Assembly (NCBI GenBank): GCA_038527215.1
Contig: JBCBGC010000189.1
Coordinates: 1 to 9,863 of the forward strand
Reading direction: 5' to 3'
DNA length: 9,863 nt
Source of the DNA: JAWPMV01 sp038527215
GTDB lineage: Bacteria; Bacteroidota; Bacteroidia; J057
The stretch's first letter is position 1; the number at the start of each line of letters is the position of its first letter. Shown here piece by piece: positions 6,931 to 9,863 of the stretch. The translations under genes and the position numbers were made by a program. The notes below the pieces were generated by a model. It did not search any database. It had not been told where the DNA came from and saw only the letters and a program-made list of their open reading frames with translations.

Positions 6931-9330
6931 TCATTCCGTGCGCAACACTTCTGCAGGATCGGTCATGCTGGATTTGAAGAGCTGGTAGCAGATCGTCAGA
7001 AATCCAATCACCATCACCATGCCTATTGCCCCCAAAAACAAGGGGGGAGACAAGGAAATTCTATAGGAAAATTCCTCCATCCATTGGGCCAAAAACCACC
7101 GGGAAATGGGCACGGCTACGACACAGGCCAGCAGAAAGACCCCGGCAAAGTATTTGAGCAGGAACCAGAAAACCTGCCTCGAGGAAGCGCCTAACACCCG
7201 CCGGATAGACACTTCTTTCCGGCGATTCTGGGCCAGAAAAAGAGCTGAAGCGAATAGACCTATACCGGTAATGATGATGGCCAGGAGGGCCATGATGATG
7301 AACAGTTTATTCAAGCGTGTCTCTGGTAAATATTGGCGTTCGATATATTCATCCAGGAAAAAATAGACAAATGGCACCCCATAGGTATGCTCTTCCCAGG
7401 CCGCGGCAATTCCATTCAAGGTCTCCTGATCTGGCTGAGAGGTGGTCAGCCGGACCGTTAGGTAGCTATCCTCAACTTGGTTAATGAGGACCAGCGGGCC
7501 GATTTTTTCTTTTAAGGTGGCGAAATGAAAATCTCTGATCAGGCCAGAGATCCGAAAGGGTTTGGTTCCGCCTCCCGAGATCATTTCAATAGAGTTGCCT
7601 ATGGCATCTTGGTCGACCCCCAAAAGTTGGGCAGCAGTTTCGTTCAGGATGACCTGCCGGCCGATAGAATCGGAGCGCGTTAAAAAATTCTGGCCTGCGT
7701 TTAGCTCAAACCCATAGGTATCCACATAATGATTGTCTACCAGCCAGGTTTGTATTTTTATTTTTTCTTGCTCACTGCTCGCCCCAAGGGGTAAAAATGA
7801 GGTTGATAAGCGGTTCGATTCTACGGGTAAAAAGCCCGAAACGGAGACGTTTTCTACCTGGGGAAGCATCCGCAAATCATTTCGAAAAGCATCGAAGGCA
7901 TCTCCTACTTCATAGGCATAGTCCAGGACCATTAACTGGCTTTTATCAAATCCCATGGTCTTGGAGCGCATATAGGACAGTTGATAAAAGGTTCCAATCG
8001 CAATGGTCGTCAAAATCAAACTGACGGTAAACTGGATTGCCACCAGGGCATTTTTTACCCTGCCTTTATTGACATGTCTGCCTAACTTGCCTTTAAGGGT
8101 TTGAATGGGGTCAAAAGAAGAAAGGAATATGGCAGGATAAATTCCGGTTAATAGGGCTATCCCTGCCGTATAAGCTATGATCTTGGCAAAAAAGGCGGTC
8201 GAGCTACCTGCGAGGCTAAGATCGATTCCGATCCAGCTCCCTAAATAATCCCCGAGTAAAAACGCAAGGGGGATAGCCAGTCCCAGGCCAATAAAACTCA
8301 AGCAGGCGCTCTCTATCAGGAACCGCTTGATCAGACTAGGCCGAGAAGCCCCAAAAATTTTCCGGAGGCCCACTTCTTCAGCTTTTAGCGTAAAATCTGC
8401 CGTACTGGTATTGATATAATTCACCCCAACCAGCACCAGGATGAGTAAGCTCAGGGTCGAAAAAAGATATACATAGGTCTTATTCCCATTTTGCCGAATT
8501 TCTCCATCCAGTTGAGACCCCAGGTGAATCGAAGCCAAGGGTTGAAAGTTTACCTGGTATTGGTAGGATTTGTCTTCGTCCGATTGATCTTTGCGAAGAT
8601 AGGCATCAATCTGCGTCAACACCTTTGATTCTATGGCCTGATTGAACTTCGAGGCTAGTTCTGTGGGGCTTTTATCCTCTCCAAGCAGGACATAGGTAAA
8701 GAAGTTTAGATTCAGCCATATAGGAGATAAGCCTACATCATCCCCCACCATAGAATAAAGCAGGTCGAATTGAAAGTGGGAGGTTTGGGGCATGTCTTCA
8801 AAAACGCCTACGACTTCACATGGGTCTTCATCGAGATAGATGGTTTTACCCCTCGCGGCCCCTCCAGGGAAGTGTTTTTGGGCCAGGGTTCGACTGATCA
8901 CCACGGTATTGGGCTGGCTCAGGGCGGTGCTTGCGCTTCCTTCCAAAAAGGAAAAATCAAACATGGAAAAAATGGCAGGATCCGCTAAAGCGACCTGGTC
9001 CTCATGGGTAGGGAAGGTCCCATCCGCCCGGACTGCAAACCAGGATAGTTTGAACCTCCCAGCCGCCTCCACTTCCGGGAAGTTTTCCAGCAAATAGGGC
9101 GCTAATGGAGCAGCGGACTGGGCACTCGGCTCAAGGATCGGGGTAAATTGGGTCGTAGCCCGATAAATCCGCGGGGCCTTCTCATGATGAAGGTCAAAAT
9201 TTTGCTGCTGAACCACCCAATTATCTATCAGAATAAAGGCAGCAAGTCCTACCGTAAATCCAATGAGATTGATGTAGGAGGTTATTTTATTTTTAAATAG
9301 GCTACGAAGAAAGGATTGAAGCTGCGCCAT
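6931..9330 (-). CDS. FtsX/MacB-like ABC transporter permease, double FtsX domain
   Basis: A 799-residue inner-membrane protein with the layout common in Bacteroidota. TM1 (about 18-38) is followed by a large MacB-type periplasmic domain (about 40-280), a first FtsX block of helices (about 285-305, 340-362, 383-404), TM5 (428-450), a second periplasmic domain (about 455-670) and a second FtsX block (676-698, 722-745, 763-786). The cytoplasmic signature EVGLRKIFGAS (319-329) recurs as EVSIRRVLGAS (706-716), and the end DPAEVLRTE matches the usual NPxxxLRxE terminus. Such permeases need a separate ATPase, which is absent here. Family roles are mechanotransmission, lipoprotein or peptide efflux, and antimicrobial peptide resistance. 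Its place between the precursors and the exporter suggests self-protection or secretion of the same peptides; this is inference, since these permeases are abundant in Bacteroidota genomes. Confidence 0.9.
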   Translation of the reverse strand: MAQLQSFLRSLFKNKITSYINLIGFTVGLAAFILIDNWVVQQQNFDLHHEKAPRIYRATTQFTPILEPSAQSAAPLAPYLLENFPEVEAAGRFKLSWFAVRADGTFPTHEDQVALADPAIFSMFDFSFLEGSASTALSQPNTVVISRTLAQKHFPGGAARGKTIYLDEDPCEVVGVFEDMPQTSHFQFDLLYSMVGDDVGLSPIWLNLNFFTYVLLGEDKSPTELASKFNQAIESKVLTQIDAYLRKDQSDEDKSYQYQVNFQPLASIHLGSQLDGEIRQNGNKTYVYLFSTLSLLILVLVGVNYINTSTADFTLKAEEVGLRKIFGASRPSLIKRFLIESACLSFIGLGLAIPLAFLLGDYLGSWIGIDLSLAGSSTAFFAKIIAYTAGIALLTGIYPAIFLSSFDPIQTLKGKLGRHVNKGRVKNALVAIQFTVSLILTTIAIGTFYQLSYMRSKTMGFDKSQLMVLDYAYEVGDAFDAFRNDLRMLPQVENVSVSGFLPVESNRLSTSFLPLGASSEQEKIKIQTWLVDNHYVDTYGFELNAGQNFLTRSDSIGRQVILNETAAQLLGVDQDAIGNSIEMISGGGTKPFRISGLIRDFHFATLKEKIGPLVLINQVEDSYLTVRLTTSQPDQETLNGIAAAWEEHTYGVPFVYFFLDEYIERQYLPETRLNKLFIIMALLAIIITGIGLFASALFLAQNRRKEVSIRRVLGASSRQVFWFLLKYFAGVFLLACVVAVPISRWFLAQWMEEFSYRISLSPPLFLGAIGMVMVIGFLTICYQLFKSSMTDPAEVLRTE

Positions 9331-9376
9331 GGTTGATGTAGTTCGTTATCAGGGTAATTGAAAAAGAATGGATATA

Positions 9377-9400
9377 GCAGATCCATTTTCATGGATCTGC
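9377..9400 (-). promoter_or_regulatory. Perfect 10-bp hairpin between precursor A and the permease
   Basis: GCAGATCCAT (9377-9386) pairs perfectly with ATGGATCTGC (9391-9400) around a 4-nt loop. On the minus strand it lies 21 nt after the precursor A stop. It is followed by a T-poor TATATCCATTC, with a T5 run only about 12 nt later. It is therefore not a canonical terminator. A leaky terminator or an mRNA 3'-end stabiliser that keeps precursor message in excess over transporter message is the likeliest role, by analogy with other peptide operons. The rest of the 91-bp gap (9331-9421) shows no ORF and no clear promoter. Confidence 0.55.
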
Positions 9401-9421
9401 TTGGGTCTGTCCCCAGGGATC

Positions 9422-9643
9422 TTATAAGATCGTGATCGTACAGGATTTGTTTTTACATCCTGGAGGATCGGTCGGATCAGAGATGGTGATATTGCACCCA
9501 TCGTTTTTGCATCTGCCCCGTCCCCCAGTTAGCGAATCCATTTCTGTCCATGGCAGCTTTTCAGCTTCATGGAGCAATGAGCCTTCAGCTTTCCCCAGAG
9601 TCATCTGAGCCCCTAAGAGAAAAGTATTCAGTTGGTTGTTCAT
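9422..9643 (-). CDS. Double-glycine leader precursor peptide A, four-cysteine core
   Basis: A 73-residue precursor. The leader (1-41) ends EKLPWTEMDSLTGG, with hydrophobic residues at -12 (L), -7 (M) and -4 (L) and Gly-Gly at -2/-1, the classic C39 cleavage pattern. The predicted core (42-73, 32 residues) is RGR followed by CKNDGCNITI, a Pro/Asp-rich linker and CKNKSCTITI, with a final L. It carries four cysteines as two CX4C pairs and a net charge near +2. The ATG at 9643, 11 nt after the precursor B stop, is chosen. An in-frame ATG at 9676 would overlap the end of B and adds an implausible prefix. A bacteriocin, signalling peptide or modified RiPP all fit; the family is not recognised. A perfect 14-bp palindrome (9418-9431) spans its stop codon. 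Confidence 0.85.
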   Translation of the reverse strand: MNNQLNTFLLGAQMTLGKAEGSLLHEAEKLPWTEMDSLTGGRGRCKNDGCNITISDPTDPPGCKNKSCTITIL

Positions 9644-9747
9644 GATCTGTAGGCTTATTGGATGACTATTTGGCACTGACGGTTTTTACAATCCAGGGCA
9701 TTGATATCATCGGAAGAGCCTTGAATGGTGCATCCATTGTTTTTACA
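9428..9747 (-). repeat. Four copies of a CKNxxC-x-I coding module in precursors A and B
   Basis: Each peptide core carries the module twice: 9718-9747 (CKNNGCTIQG) and 9661-9690 (CKNRQCQIVI) in B, then 9482-9511 (CKNDGCNITI) and 9428-9457 (CKNKSCTITI) in A. The period is 19 residues in B and 18 in A. The consensus is C-K-N-x-[GSQ]-C-x-I. The copies are conserved in protein more than in codons, which indicates an old duplication inside an ancestral core followed by gene duplication. Confidence 0.8.
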
Positions 9748-9863
9748 ACGGCCTTTGCCTCCGTTCAAAGCATCCAATTCTTCAACCGAAAGGCGCTCCA
9801 TAAAAGGCACTGCTTCGATCGCATGCTCAGGAGAAGCGACAGAAATTCCAGCCTGGTTGAGGA
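9655..9863 (-). CDS. Double-glycine leader precursor peptide B, partial at the right edge
   Basis: Open from the window edge, with the first full codon at 9861 and a TAA at 9657-9655. The 68 visible residues include 35 of leader, ending ERLSVEELDALNGG. This carries the same -12 L, -7 L, -4 L and Gly-Gly pattern as precursor A. The 33-residue core is KGR, then CKNNGCTIQG, a Ser/Asp-rich linker and CKNRQCQIVI, with a final Q, giving four cysteines in two CX4C pairs and a net charge near +2. An internal ATG at 9801 would give a leader of only 15 residues. Because the frame stays open upstream with leader-like sequence, the true start probably lies beyond 9863. It is a diverged paralogue of A and the likely co-substrate of the PCAT. 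Confidence 0.85.
   Translation of the reverse strand, partial: LNQAGISVASPEHAIEAVPFMERLSVEELDALNGGKGRCKNNGCTIQGSSDDINALDCKNRQCQIVIQ

Noticed and set aside
9418..9431. Perfect 14-bp palindrome GATCTTATAAGATC over the precursor A stop codon
   Set aside because: It could be an operator-like dyad, but it lies at a gene end inside a transcript with no promoter nearby, has no loop, and is AT-rich, so chance is a sufficient explanation.
9644..9676. Upstream ATG (9676) extending precursor A by 11 residues
   Set aside because: It would overlap the end of precursor B, and the prefix shows no leader features. The ATG at 9643 follows the B stop at normal operon spacing.

Overview
The window looks like chromosomal DNA of a Bacteroidota bacterium, possibly from the Saprospirales/Lewinella side. 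That placement is an inference from protein style: an FtsX/MacB-type permease of about 800 residues, a DUF4097-like secreted protein, Bacteroidota-like double-glycine peptides with C39 export, and starts without clear Shine-Dalgarno sequences. No rRNA, tRNA, transposase or CRISPR array was seen. No gene-free stretch exceeds about 100 bases.

Left part (1-2910): a housekeeping block. A small two-helix membrane protein and a sodium:solute symporter form a two-gene operon on the minus strand. It ends in a hairpin terminator that overlaps the symporter stop codon. A THUMP-domain RNA methyltransferase of the RlmL-N type diverges from them on the plus strand. A 9-bp hairpin terminator at 2929-2956 separates this block from everything to the right.

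Right part (2964-9863): one long minus-strand gene set that reads as a peptide production and export locus. In transcription order it has: a precursor peptide cut by the right edge (B); a second precursor 11 nt later (A); a 10-bp hairpin; an FtsX/MacB-like permease; a C39 peptidase-ABC transporter (PCAT); an unusually short HlyD-like adaptor overlapping it by 1 nt; a secreted DUF4097-like beta-repeat protein; and the terminator. Both precursors have a classic double-glycine leader (E-K/R-L-x(3)-E-M/L-D-x-L-x-G-G). Each is followed by a 32-33 residue core built from two copies of a CKNxxC-x-I module.

Inferred working model: the C39 domain removes the leaders after GG while the ABC part exports the two four-cysteine cores, with the short adaptor continuing the path across the periplasm. 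The FtsX-like permease may act in self-protection or envelope transport. No RiPP modification enzyme, TolC-type outer-membrane channel, regulator or recognisable immunity gene lies inside the window; these, and the operon promoter, may be beyond the right edge. The two paralogous precursors with internally duplicated Cys modules are the most novel-looking content.
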